A DNA stretch of 64,000 nt. It comes from Lucinisca nassula. Lineage: Eukaryota > Mollusca > Bivalvia > Lucinida > Lucinidae. The notes under the pieces are model-generated. The model worked only from the letters and a program-made list of their open reading frames with translations. It was not told where the DNA came from and made no database searches. Made by a program: the position numbers and the translations under genes. The stretch covers positions 151,961,092-152,025,091 of the forward strand of contig OY757011.1 in assembly GCA_963580285.1 (NCBI GenBank), read 5' to 3'. Shown here piece by piece: positions 9,774-20,093 of the stretch (within the stretch, counting starts at the first letter, position 1; each line of letters begins with the position of its first letter).

Positions 9774-10009
9774 GGGCCCCGTCAAGCGATTTTGGTACTT
9801 ATCGCCTATGCGAGCAGCGAAGGTTCAGGCGAGCCTGCGCATCCGCGCAGTCTCGCCAGAACCTTCGCTGCTCGCTCATACAAGCAGTGAATCAAGAGAA
9901 ACCTTCAGACAGACAGCCATATCCCTGGCCCCTCTGAATGGCTGGGCATGCGCAGTTAAAATTTGTCATGACGGAATGCTTGAAGACACAAATTCGCTTG
10001 GCGGGGCTC
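9774..10009. mobile_element. 236-bp MITE with 4-bp target duplication (AAAT)
   Basis: Inverted termini are GGGCCCCGTCAAGCGATTTT and the complement of AATTCGCTTGGCGGGGCTC. Direct repeats AAAT flank it at 9770-9773 and 10010-10013. It contains a roughly 24-bp hairpin (AGCGAAGGTTC..GGCGAG / CTCGCC..GAACCTTCGCT). Three other copies of the same length are at 17542, 18417 and 41568, with ATTT, ATTT and TTTT duplications. Open frames across it are translations of the hairpin. Confidence 0.9.
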
Positions 10010-10094
10010 AAATAGTAACAAGTACTTTGCATGGAAATAAAGGAAGACTTAAGTTGTTGTTAAATATCTAATGAGGACACCTAGGCATGGTGTA

Positions 10095-10302
10095 GTGTAA
10101 TATATAGTAGAACTGGGGTTTACAGAGGCATACATTATTTTTCTGATTTCTGCTCAAAAACATAGGTTGTGGGTACTCGTTAATTCCTAGAATCTATGTT
10201 TGGAGCCGAAATATGAAAGATATCAACATTTTTATCTGAATAATTTCATCTTTTGGTGGTAAAATTTTCCGCTATATTTGAATAGAGGTGTTTTGGTAAT
10301 GA
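10095..10302. mobile_element. Foldback MITE (subfamily B), degenerate
   Basis: It retains ACTGGGGTTTACAGAGGCAT, ATAGGTTGTGGGTACTCGTT and the right-hand AGAATCTATGTTTGGAGC. The centre is deleted and the terminus reads AATAGAGGTGTTTTGGTAAT. Confidence 0.65.
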
Positions 10303-11117
10303 ATATTCCAACAGACCACTGGCCTTTGCAAGCTGGGTTTTTGGAAGCTTATAGCTTATTAGATTAGATGGATATATGCCACATGTCAAAATCATATGTG
10401 CATAATCATTCATATCATTAGTTTATTTTATTGTCGGTGTTTCATTTTATTTTATGCTAAATGGCAAAAAGGTATTGTCGTAAGATATTTTTTCTTTAAT
10501 CATTTAACTGGTAATAGCGGTTTTACGTTAAAATGGCTATTACCAATTATCTGGCAATAGCAATTTTAACGTAAAACCGCTATTGGCAGTTAACTGTCAA
10601 TAGCAATTTTAACGTAAAACCGCTATTTCCAGTAACCTGTGAATTGTCACTTCGATAAATAAAAAATAAATCACGGAGTTTCATCAGAAAAGTAGCCATT
10701 TGGAGATGTAAAAAATGCACTTTCTCACACGGCTGTGTTGTCGTAATGTGGTCTTAATGGGAATGGGAACACCTAGCAGATATTTTCGCTATTTTCAAAG
10801 GGAAACAACTCTCGGGACTTCCTGATCGCTTTTCTGTAAGCCCTATCCCACTGAAAAAGGGGTCTACTATTAAAGGAAAGACTTTCTCTTCAGGAGCAGA
10901 TTCTTCCTTAAAGAGTTGACCCTTATTGACATGGGAGACAAAAATACTTTTTCAGGAGTTGCCTCCCCTGAAGGTGTATCCATTCCCCTTAATTTCACAG
11001 TATGCAGTATGCCTTTTGGCGTATGCAACCAACGAACAGTTCATCTGTGGATACATGCCGCCTTTACCGTAAAATTCGGACGCATGGACACATTTAAATG
11101 AGCCTGATACAAGGGTG
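10303..11117. other. No gene; short tandem repeat at 10500-10640
   Basis: 10500-10640 holds about 2.5 alternating-orientation copies of a unit around AGCGGTTTTACGTTAAAATG and its complement. The remainder includes a foldback-MITE fragment near 10670-10750 (TTTCATCAGAAAAGTAGCCA). The 61-codon frame at 10916 has no recognisable features. Confidence 0.6.
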
Positions 11118-11539
11118 ACAACCTACGTCATAGCAGAGATGTCGTACCCACTTTAGTAGCGGCCATATTGGTGTAAATGGGGTAGATAAAATGCTTCAAA
11201 CTAGATATGTACATTACAAGTCTTCTGAAAACATACTTCAGCTGGTAACGAACAATATTTGCATCCCATCGGTGAGCTATTTTTACCTAGAAACATTGAC
11301 AAGGCTTCGATAGCTTCGTCACAAGATTTGACTCTGGTAGTTCCGACATCATTCCGAAATAAGCTTGTGTCGAATTATTTAAAGAAAGGGCCACATTTCT
11401 GAGACAGATTCAGTATGTTTGGTTCTTTTATGACCTAATGCACCGACTGCGCCTACTTGTTGTGACAAATGCCTTCTGTGTAGTAAACGCCGGCAAACCT
11501 ACTAATGGTTACGACATCACTGCTTTGACGTAGGTTGTT
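11118..11539. mobile_element. MITE with about 30-bp TIRs (ACAACCTACGTC)
   Basis: The left end is ACAACCTACGTCATAGCAGA followed by GATGTCGTACC. The right end is the inverted match GGTTACGACATCACTGCTTT followed by GACGTAGGTTGT. The interior has no ORF of note. I see no clear target duplication. Confidence 0.75.
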
Positions 11540-11916
11540 CCCTCTGTGATAGATTCATACATCATTTACTCGCATAAACGAAGTTCTTGAAGGGCTGTCT
11601 CGTTGGTGACCGCATTTAAATTACAATTTTAAGTGCTCATCTTGGTGAATTAGGTTTATAGAAGATTTATAGAACATTTCTGTGGAATATTTATATTTGC
11701 TACGATTGGTCCAAAGTGGTATTCAGCAATATCTCCGCCCACGCAGTAAGTCGGCCTCACTAAACTTAGCCATCTGCGTAAATCACACATCGCTGCTTTC
11801 AATAGAGACCAAGAGAGGGGATGGGGGGACTATGGGTTTCTTGATACTTATGGTCTTGAAAATGGTGCCAAAACGTGCCAGTTCGGCCCAAACAGCCTGG
11901 TGTGTGTTTGTTTGTT
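11540..11916. other. No gene recognised
   Basis: The end of this stretch (about 11815-11915, around GGTCTTGAAAATGGTGCCAAAACG) resembles 29370-29430 and 32775-32850. These share a FTGTCACTNTCACGTNGAGG-like block, suggesting an old interspersed repeat. No coding signal. Confidence 0.5.
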
Positions 11917-12836
11917 AGCTCAACTGGAGCTTTGCTGCAGGAGCCCATTGCCTGCTGTCCGTCCGTCCGTCGTCCGTCCGACAGTCGTTAACTTTTCACA
12001 TTTTCGACATCTCCTCCAGAACCACAGGTTGGATTGAGCTGATAGTTGGTAGGAGGCATTGGGGCAAAATGGAGATTTAGAATTGCTGAAATGGTTCCGT
12101 TACGATATCCGAGATGGCCGCCATGTCAGCTATCTTTAAATTCTTCAAAAGGCATCTTCTCCCGAACGAAAAGTTGGATTGAGCCGATACTTAAAGGGAG
12201 TCATGGGGATGGCATGGAGATTGGAGCAGAATTGCTAAAATCGTTCCGTTCTAATATCCAAGCTGGTCGCCATTGAAATTCATGAAACGAAAGTGGAATC
12301 GAGCTCAAACTTGATGGGATGCCTCAGGGCGACAACCAGATTCAGATGTGCAAAAACCAAAGTTGTCTTAAATTCTTCAAACTTCATCCCCGCTCGAAAC
12401 GAAAGTGGGTTCGAGCTGAAACTTGATGAGTGTCACCGGGGTGATATGGAGATTCAGGTTTGCCAAAACCATTTCGTTCCGATATCCAAGTCGGCCGCCA
12501 TTGCGGCCATCTTGAAATTCTTCAAACTACATCCCCGCCCGAACCGAAAGTGGGTTTGAGCTGAAAATTGATGGGAGGCATCGGACCGACATGGAGATTC
12601 AGATTCGCTAAAACTGTTCCGTTCCGATTTCCAAGACAGCCAGCATGGCGGTCATCTTGAAATTCTCTAAATAGAAGTGAAGGCAATGATTTGGATTCGA
12701 TACTATTAACCACATCTCCCATCAGAGATACCAAAGGGAAAGAAACACAAACATCAATTAACTAGACCCTAATCGAAACATCTATAGCGAAAAGCCAAAA
12801 GGACATTTTTCCCCACAAAATGACCAATAGGCTATC

Positions 12837-13118
12837 CATTACGATAACACACCCGTGCAACATAGAGCATGTTTTCACATCTCCAAAATAGCTATTTTTT
12901 CTGATGAAAATCTGTGATATTTTTCTTATTTATACTCCAAACATAGGTTGTTGGTGCTCGTTAGAACCGCCTCGTTGAGGCGGTTCTAACGAGTACCCAC
13001 AACCTATGTCTTGGAGCAAAAATCAGAAAAAATAATGTATACCCCCGTAAACCCCAGTTTTCTCTATATAAAGTGGGGTTTAGGAGGGTGTTCATTCCAC
13101 GGACTTGTTATCGTGATG
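12837..13118. mobile_element. Foldback MITE (subfamily A), complete
   Basis: Ends are CATTACGATAACACACCCGT and the inverted ACGGACTTGTTATCGTGATG. Comparison with the uninterrupted repeat-A copies at 51870 and 55520 shows exactly what was inserted. The centre is a nearly perfect palindrome of about 50 bp: GTTAGAACCGCCTC / GAGGCGGTTCTAAC with arms ACAACCTATG / CATAGGTTGT. Confidence 0.9.
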
Positions 13119-13257
13119 CAAAACAAAAACAATATAAGCGATACACACATTCAAAGACGAACTATAAAAAAGAACCGTCTTGGAACGAAAAGGGGCTTAA
13201 ACGATTTAAACGATCTTACTTCCTCTTACTTATTTAGACAAATAGTTTGTTCAGTCC

Positions 13258-13575
13258 GCATGATTTGGTTGTTTGATTTGAGGTTTAACGTCCCAGTCAA
13301 CACCGTAAAGGTCATTTTGGAGACTTCGCTTCCAATTTTGTGGGACTTTTACCGGACATTGACATGAAATGACTTCTCAAGCCCTGCCGCCCAATGAAAC
13401 CAATAGGGTTTATAAGCATGGACGGCCCGACACTCGCACCGCTTCGCCTGGGCAGGCTTAGATCCTCAAAGCGGTTTACCAGTACTCGTGTGCGGGTCGG
13501 TTTCAGCTCTGTGTGGAAGCATCATGCAGTCCATCTCTTTCTTCAAGCATCGATAGGCCGGGGCCATCAGTCGGC
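13258..13575 (-). mobile_element. SINE-like repeat, family S5
   Basis: Reverse-strand S5 copy: the tail side (GGTTTAACGTCCCAGTCAAC) comes first and the head side (ATCGATAGGCCGGGGCC) last. It splits repeat A between CAGTCCGCATG and CGGCATGAAGATTCCTAAC. Confidence 0.85.
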
Positions 13576-14769
13576 ATGAAGATTCCTAACTATCAGTGCA
13601 ACATCTCCGAGAGAACACAAACATCAAACAACTACAGAGATGAAACAACGGTGAGGACTCGACAGCAAGAAATAACTGAAATGCTGGAGCAAAAGAAGAC
13701 CAACAGTTAAACTCCGATGGGCCCGACCAGAGACTGTACCCGTACCAAGTAGTTTAGGTTGTAGTTCCAAAGCGTTAATCTAAAATCAATAACCCATAAC
13801 ATTCAAACTACAATGTGTACATCTCTGCCCGAACCGAAATTAGGATCGAGCTAAAACTTGATGGGAGGCATGGGTGCGACATGAAAATTTAACTTTGCTA
13901 AAAATCGTTCCGTTCCGATATCCAAGATGGTTGCCATGGTGGCCAGCTTGAAAATCTTCTAACGGCATCTTATGAACGAAAGGTCAGATTGAGGTGAAAC
14001 TTAATTGATGGCATTTGGACGACATTGAGAACTGCTAAAATAATATTCCGTTCCGCTATCCAAGATGACTTTCATGTTGAAAATCTTCAAACCGCATCAA
14101 GTCATTTTGAGACGAAACTTGATGAGAGGCACTGAAGCGAACGGGAGATTCACTTGTACGAACCATTCTGTTCTGATACCCAAGATGGCTTCTCCGATAG
14201 CCATCCTGAAAATCTTCAAACCACAACTGCTCCTGAACGGTCAATTGCATTGAGTTGAAATTTGGTTTGAGGAAGAATTGCTTAAAGTGTTGCATTTCCA
14301 TATCCAAGGTGGCTTCCATCTTGAAAATCTTGAAATAGTAATCGCAGATATGATGGGCGGGACGTGGCAGCTCAAGGGTTGTCAATCTGTGTCAAATATG
14401 TCCATAGAGTGCCTATCACATGCTTTTTACAAGCGGCCATATACACCATAACCTTTCTTGTTGTTGCAGTTGAATTCATATGCTTAGGTGACTTTGTTTT
14501 CCTTTTTGTTAATAGTGTATTTCAAAGGCAGGTGCAAACGATAACCGCCCTGCCAGACTAGGCAACCCAATTCAGAATCATCATCATCTCTGCCTGAATC
14601 CTAAAGCAAAGCTGTTCAGAAACTGAACCAGGGGCATCATGGCAACATGCAAATTCAGAATTGCTAAAGGCAATATGATCTGATATTCAGAATAGCCACA
14701 AAGGCACACTTTAAAAGATCGTGATTAGCCTCATCCAGGTGAACGATTTCTGTCACACTGGGGCATCTA

Positions 14770-14930
14770 GTTTGATTTGAGGTTTAACGTACCCCTCAAC
14801 ATTATACGCCATATTGGAGACGTTGCGTCCAGTTTTGTGTGCCTTTTAACCAACATTGAGATGAAATAAATATCTCAAGCCGTGCCGCCGAATAAAACCA
14901 ATAGTGTTTATATACATTGACGGTCCGGCG
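14770..14930 (-). mobile_element. SINE-like repeat, family S5, truncated
   Basis: It contains TTTGAGGTTTAACGTACCCC, CAGTTTTGTGTGCCTTTTAA and AAACCAATAGTGTTTATA. The head half is missing. The following 14925-15010 resembles 29560-29650 (CTTTGCCTCATTTAGAG). Confidence 0.75.
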
Positions 14931-15010
14931 ATCAAGGGTGTATCATTTGACACCAATGAGAACCCGACCTTTGCCTCATTTAGAGATTGTCCCACCAAAA
15001 ACACAGATCC

Positions 15011-15294
15011 TTATAAGTCGCTGATCTGTTCTGTGATGAAGTTGAAAATTTGCAAGCATCTAGCACACCTATACGCAGTCGATCCTACAAACCGACAGTG
15101 GTTTAAAGCTATTAGCAGCAAATTCCAAGAATAGCAACTAGACCTTGAGATTTGTTTATTTAACAACAATTAAACCATCATGTAGCATGCCAGCCTCACT
15201 GAGAAAAATGATAAGATCTGTAGTTTATGCTCTGTTTAAAGGGCAGTCTCATGTTTTGTTCTGAGGTTTGGTTGAATCTGTAGAAATAGAAGGG
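15011..15294. other. No feature recognised
   Basis: AT-rich sequence without a gene, repeat unit or hairpin that I can identify. Confidence 0.5.
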
Positions 15295-16102
15295 GTGTGT
15301 GAACTTGGCTTGGGATTCGAGGGTTGGAATATCGATTTTGCCTAACATTCACTAATATTTTACTATACTTTACTACTACGGAATAAATCGAATTCCAAAC
15401 TCCATACTCCAGACTCCAAGCCAACTTCATACACTTAAATAGAAGACTATTTTTGCATTGATTTCTTTGGAAAATTTAAGGATTTACATATCATTACCTA
15501 TGACATAAGAAAACTATGGACATATTGTTTCCTATATCAGTCCCTCTTATGCATGCAGCAGGAGTAAATTTCGAAATTTAGGGATGTGAGATTCAGTTAT
15601 TTTTAAGTGTATGAAGTTGGCTTGGAGTCTGGAGTATGCCGGAGTTTGGAATTCGATTTATTCCGTAGCAGTAAAGTATAGTAAACTATTGGTGAATGTT
15701 AGGCAAAATCGATATTCCAAGCCGCGAACCCTAAGCCAAGTTCACACACTCATTATTTTTAAAAGAGTGTGTGAACTTGGCTTGGGATTCGCGGCTTGGA
15801 ATATCGATTTTGCTTAACATTCACTGATATTTTACTATACTTTACTACTACGGAATAAATCGAATTCCAAACTCCATACTCCAGACTCCAAGCCAACTTC
15901 ATACACTTGAATTTATTCGAGTGTGTGAACTTGGCTTGGGATTCGCGGCTTGGAATATCGCTTTGCCTAACATTCACTAATATTTTAAAGTGTATGAAGT
16001 TGGCTTGGAGTTTTTCAATATTTTACTATACTTTACTACTACGGAATAAATCGAATTCCAAACTCCATACTCCAAACTCCAAGCCAACTTCATACACTTA
16101 AT
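15295..16102. mobile_element. Cluster of four copies of a ~150-bp MITE
   Basis: Each copy has inverted termini AGTGTATGAAGTTGGCTTGG and AGTGTGTGAACTTGGCTTGG around TAAAGTATAGTAAAATATTG. Copies lie at about 15295-15437, 15605-15757, 15765-15910 and 15918-16102, in alternating orientation. The last copy contains a duplicated terminus (15991-16012) inside it. Confidence 0.85.
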
Positions 16103-16211
16103 TTATTCAGAATTGCTGAGCTTTCTGAAAAGAGTGAGGGCCCTGATCAGATGCCATATTCTGTGGCTTCTGATCAGGGCCTGGACTGTTTGCCAATTTC
16201 CCGTATAAAAT

Positions 16212-16390
16212 GGGTAAATCGTTAGGTCTCTCGCCGCTGTGGGTTCAAACATCGCTCAGGTCATGTGAGTCGCCAAGTTCTGCAATGGATGGTCAAGTAG
16301 TTTTTCTTCGGGAACTCCAGTTTTCACCCATCTCTGTTTAACGATTGGCTAGAATTAAATGAAATAATCTTGAAAGGACCGTAAAACCAA
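16212..16390 (+). mobile_element. SINE, family S2
   Basis: It shows GTTAGGTCTCTCGCCGCTGT, GTGGGTTCAAACATCGCTCA (B-box-like), CGCCAAGTTCTGCAATGG and the tail AATAATCTTGAAAGGACCGT followed by AAAACCAAAACAAAC. A short TTAA-MITE-like hairpin fragment (16140-16190, GCCCTGATCAGATGCC / GGCTTCTGATCAGGGC) precedes it. Confidence 0.8.
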
Positions 16391-16424
16391 AACAAACAAA
16401 TGAAAAACGTTAGACATAAAAGTG

Positions 16425-16590
16425 TTACAAAACTTTTTCATTTTCTCGCGAAAGAATCAAACAGTATCAGTTAACCGCTGACATGTGAGCCTGCCAAAGA
16501 AAGTATGGGTACGTAAACTGACCGGCTCAATATGATCTTAAAGGTATTGATTGGGCTGTTAAACTCCAAAACAAACAAATGACTTAATTA
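16425..16590 (+). mobile_element. S1 SINE, 5'-truncated
   Basis: Only the middle and tail of S1 are present: TCGCGAAAGAATCAAACAGT, GTTAACCGCTGACATGTGAG, GTATTGATTGGGCTGTTAAA and CTCCAAAACAAACAAA. Confidence 0.75.
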
Positions 16591-16790
16591 TATAAACATT
16601 ATGTGTCATAACTTATGAAATGAAAGTAGGTCCACTTTTAAAAGTGGAGATATATTAGCTTGTAATTCTGTTTCTTTTTCGCAATTAGGTCACATTCTTA
16701 CATTGTACCTTGCGGGCACTACTGCGGTTGCGAACGTCTGTCCTGTTAGACTCGGGTTGGTAGAACCTGAATTTTTAAGATCTCATTTTC

Positions 16791-17125
16791 CTAACAATGT
16801 GATGGTTTTGTTTGTAGTGGAGTTCAACGGCCCAGTCAACTGCATTTTAAGTCATTTTTGAGCCGGTCAGTTTACCTATCCACACTTTTCCTGGGCAGGC
16901 TTATACGTAAGCGGTTAACCAGTACAGTGCACATTCTTTCACCAGAAACTGACAACTGCCCTTGATGAATCAGCGGAAGGGAGAGAATGACCGTAGAATA
17001 TATTTCATGATCAATCTCCACGAAAGAATAGTGCCGACCCCGGCAGGTATCGAACCCGCGTCCTCCTGATCACCAGTCAGACGCGCATCCGACTGAGCCA
17101 CCGAGGCCGGCTAACAGTGTGATGG
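16791..17125 (-). mobile_element. Full-length S1 SINE with 15-bp target duplications
   Basis: The SINE body 16806-17110 is on the - strand; its head (CCGGCCTCGGTGGCTCAGTC when reversed) is at the right, with B box GGTTCGATACC. Flanking direct repeats are CTAACAATGTGATGG (16791-16805) and CTAACAGTGTGATGG (17111-17125), one mismatch. Confidence 0.9.
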
Positions 17126-17541
17126 ATTTGGTTCATATTTGGTACAATGATATATATAGATCCACATTTTTATTAAGCGATACCTCCGCAATTGCCCATT
17201 ACCTCAAGGTCAATGTCACAGACTTAGGAATTTTTTAAGAGTTCATGTTTTCCACACTATATGATGGATCTAGTTAATGATACTCCCGCCAATGCCCATG
17301 ACCTCAAGATCAGGTCACGCACTTAGAAAATTTTAAGAGCTCATATTTTTCAAACCGTTATATGGATTAAGTTCATATAATTTGGTATGGTTATTGATAC
17401 AGATCCAAAGTGTTTTTCTCCTTTTTTTCAGCAATACCCCGACCTATTCCCATGAACCTAAGGTCAAGCTCGCACATTTTTAATGTTAAAGTTTTTAAGA
17501 GCTCATATTTTTCAAACCATAGATGGGTCTGGTTCATATTT

Positions 17542-17777
17542 GGGCCCCGCCAAGCGATTTTGGTACTTATCGCCTATGCGAGCAGCGAAGGTTCAGGCGA
17601 GCCTGCGCATCCGCGCAGTCTCGCCAGAACCTTCGCTGCTCGCTCATACAAGCAGTGAATCAAGAGGAACCTTCAGACAGAAAGCCATATCCCTGGCCCC
17701 TCTGAATGGCTGGGCATGCGCAGTTAAAATTTGTCATGACGGAATGCTCGAAGACACAAATTCGCTTGGCGGGGCTC
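17542..17777. mobile_element. 236-bp MITE with ATTT target duplication
   Basis: Same family as 9774-10009. ATTT occurs at 17538-17541 and 17778-17781. Termini are GGGCCCCGCCAAGCG and CGCTTGGCGGGGCTC. Confidence 0.9.
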
Positions 17778-18416
17778 ATTTGTTATGATGACAGATACAG
17801 GTCAGTAACATTCCTCCCCTCCATGCCCATAACCGCAGGGTCATGGTGACAGGCTTAGAGCAAGTTGGGGACATACTGCTTCTGGCTTGTCCATTCATTC
17901 ATTCGTTTGTTTGTTCGTTTGTTCGTTCTTTCATATGTCACGCTTTCTTGTGCATTGCATATCTTTAGAACCATGTTGCCGGCTAACAGAGTGATGGATT
18001 TGGTTCATATTTGGTACAATGATATATATAGATCCACATTTTTATAAAGCGATACCTCCGCAATTGCCCATTACCTCAAGGTCAATGTCACAGACTTAGG
18101 AAATTTTTTAAAGAGCTCATGTTTTCCACACTATATGATGGATTTAGTTAATGATACTCCCGCCCATGCCCATGACCTCAAGATCAGGGTCACCCACTTA
18201 GAAAATTTTAAGAGCTCATATTTTTCAAACCGTATTATGGATTAAGTTCATATAATTTGGTATGGTTATTGATACAGATCCAAAGTGTTTTTCTCCTTTT
18301 TTTCAGCAATACCCCGACCTATTCCCATGAACCTAAGGTCAAGCTCGCACATTTTTAATGTTAAAGTTTTAAAGAGCTCATATTTTTCAAACCATAGATG
18401 GGTCTGGTTCATATTT

Positions 18417-18652
18417 GGGCCCCGCCAAGCGATTTTGGTATTTATCGCCTATGCGAGCAGCGAAGGTTCAGGCGAGCCTGCGCATCCGCGCAGTCTCGCC
18501 AGAACCTTCGCTGCTCGCTCATACAAGCAGTGAATCAAGAGGAACCTTCAGACAGAAAGCCATATCCCTGGCCCCTCTGAATGGCTGGGCATGCGCAGTT
18601 AAAATTTGTCATGACGGAATGCTCGAAGACACCAATTCGCTTGGCAGGGCTC
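18417..18652. mobile_element. 236-bp MITE, duplicated along with its surroundings
   Basis: Identical position within the second 875-bp copy. A few substitutions (for example TTGGCAGGGCTC at the right end) separate it from the 17542 copy. It arose by the tandem duplication, not by transposition. Confidence 0.9.
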
Positions 18653-19269
18653 ATTTGTTATGATGACAGACACAGGTCAGTAACATTCCTCCCCTCCATG
18701 CCCATAACCGCAGGGTCATGGTGACAGGCTTAGAGCAAGTTGGGGACATACTGCTTCTGGCTTGTCCATTCATTCATTCGTTTCTTTGTTTGTTTGTTCG
18801 TTCGTTCATATGTCACGCTTTCTTGTGCATTGCATATCTTTAGAACCATGTTGCTAGTGTTTTGAAATTTCATATATGGATTCCTTGTTAAAAGTAGGCT
18901 ACCCGAATTGCATTTTCTTCTCCCAATTATCTCCCAATTTAGAGTAATTACACTTTTAGTAAAATACAATTGGAATCTTGTGTGCAAGATAATTAAAAAA
19001 ATATTTGAGCTACAGCCTTTGTATTTGATATACTGGTTTGGACTGAGGAGATCACCTGATTAATTTTTTCAACTAATTCAATTATTTTTTTTTTTGATTA
19101 TGACTATTTGCAATTTGGACCATTAAGTCGTGCTGCTTTCTTGTGCATAGCACAACAATGGAACCATGTAGTGTTTTGAAACGTAAATGCATTCTTCATT
19201 AAGAAATAGATGACCCATATATTTGTTTCTTATCCCAGAATTATCTCCCCGTTTAGAGTTATTTCCTTT

Positions 19270-19494
19270 TTAACACATTTTGTACCAGAAACCTGAAAAC
19301 GGGTAATTGGAAACAGTGCAGGCCCAGATCATATGCTGCAGAATGCGGTGTCTGATCAGGGCCTACACTGTTTGCAAAAAGTTCAGCCATTTTCCAAATA
19401 AAATTTGAAAACACAACCTGACACCCCTGAATTTTGAAATGGATTTGTGCTACATATAAGGAGTAAGATTTCATCTGGTACAAAAAGGATAAAT
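19270..19494. mobile_element. MITE with GTACC...GGTAC termini (TTAA family 1)
   Basis: Ends are TTAACACATTTTGTACCAGA and CTGGTACAAAAAGGATAAA. The internal hairpin is CAGATCATATGC / GTGTCTGATCAGGGCC. Better-preserved relatives at 29029-29229 and 36902-37127 show TTAA at one or both ends. Confidence 0.75.
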
Positions 19495-19747
19495 AAATGA
19501 CATTGAAATCTTGTGTGCACGATATCTCAACTACAGATTGATGTTAGGCAAACTGAATGGGACTGAGGAGGAAATCAGCTGATTAAATTTTCGACTAATT
19601 TAATGACATTTAGTTTAAATCGGTGGACTATTTCTGACCATTTAATCTGGTTGCTTTCTTGTGAAAAGCATAACAATGTACAGCCATGTTTGGAAAGTTT
19701 ATATGTGGATTCCTCATGAAAACATGGTGTTTTTAATATTCGAATTA

Positions 19748-20093
19748 CAGTCGAACTTCAATTGCTCGAACACCTTTGGGACCTTGAAAATCTGTTCGAG
19801 ACAGGGATAGTTCGAGCCACTGAGGTTACTGAGGTGAGGCATAATGAGATACTTTTTGACATCTTTTCGGTGTTCTATAATGAAAATGTATGCTGTTTGT
19901 ACTCATTAGAATCGCCTCATCGAGGCGATTCTAATGAGTACACACAGCATACATTTGCAAGATAAAAGACTAAAATCTCCTTAATTATCACCCACTATTT
20001 CTTATGTAGAGGATTTCGCTAGGGGCTCAAGAATGTGTTCGACTCATCCATGGTAAACGAGCCATCGGTGTTCGAGCCATCGAAGTTCTACTG
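19748..20093. mobile_element. TA-flanked MITE with central palindrome (Tc1/mariner-like ends)
   Basis: TIRs CAGTCGAACTTCAATTGCTC and (inverted) CAGTAGAACTTCGATGGCTC begin directly after TA dinucleotides (19746-19747, 20094-20095). The centre holds the palindrome TCATTAGAATCGCCTC / GAGGCGATTCTAATGA, closely resembling the centre of the foldback MITEs. Confidence 0.85.

Larger units (their letters stand above)
12663..13790 (+). mobile_element. Interspersed repeat 'A', interrupted by a MITE and a SINE
   Basis: The repeat runs from GTGAAGGCAATGATTTGGAT, CCCATCAGAGATACCAAAGG and CCCCACAAAATGACCAATAG, through GCGATACACACATTCAAAGA, to TGCAACATCTCCGAGAGAAC and CTCCGATGGGCCCGACCAGA. The same order occurs in copies at 51712-52340 and 55362-55639 plus 63440-63740. 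This copy is cut by a foldback MITE (12837-13118) and an S5 SINE (13258-13575). Its class is unknown to me; no long ORF. Confidence 0.8.
11917..14767 (+). mobile_element. HINE-like tandem-core element, nested insertions inside
   Basis: It starts TTAGCTCAACTGGAGC followed by TCCGTCCGTCGTCCGTCCG and GTTAACTTTTCAC. About 120-140-bp core repeats follow, recognisable by TCCGATATCCAAG.TGGCCGCCAT and TTCTTCAAA. The core is split by another repeat at 12663-13790 and resumes to about 14370. The end (14738-14767) contains CCAGGTGAACGATTT, like the subterminal CAGGTGAGCGAT of the element at 23008. The terminal hairpin is not clear, so the 3' boundary is approximate. Confidence 0.65.
17106..18852. repeat. 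Tandem duplication of an ~875-bp segment
   Basis: 17106-17977 and 17978-18852 are nearly identical, including the internal MITE (17542 and 18417, offset 875) and the TTCATTCATTCGTTTGTTTG tract. The second copy begins GCCGGCTAACAGAGTGATGG. The GCCGG belongs to the head of the neighbouring SINE, so the duplication breakpoint lies inside that SINE and postdates it. Confidence 0.9.

Noticed and set aside
9660..10071. Open frames with a shared ~80-residue sequence at 9772, 17483, 18415 and 41566
   Set aside because: Shared only because the same 236-bp hairpin MITE is present; the translation covers its palindrome in several frames.
12100..12135. AAGATGGCCGCCAT as a YY1-like binding site
   Set aside because: It is a recurrent word of the tandem cores and differs from the YY1 consensus; no regulatory inference is justified.
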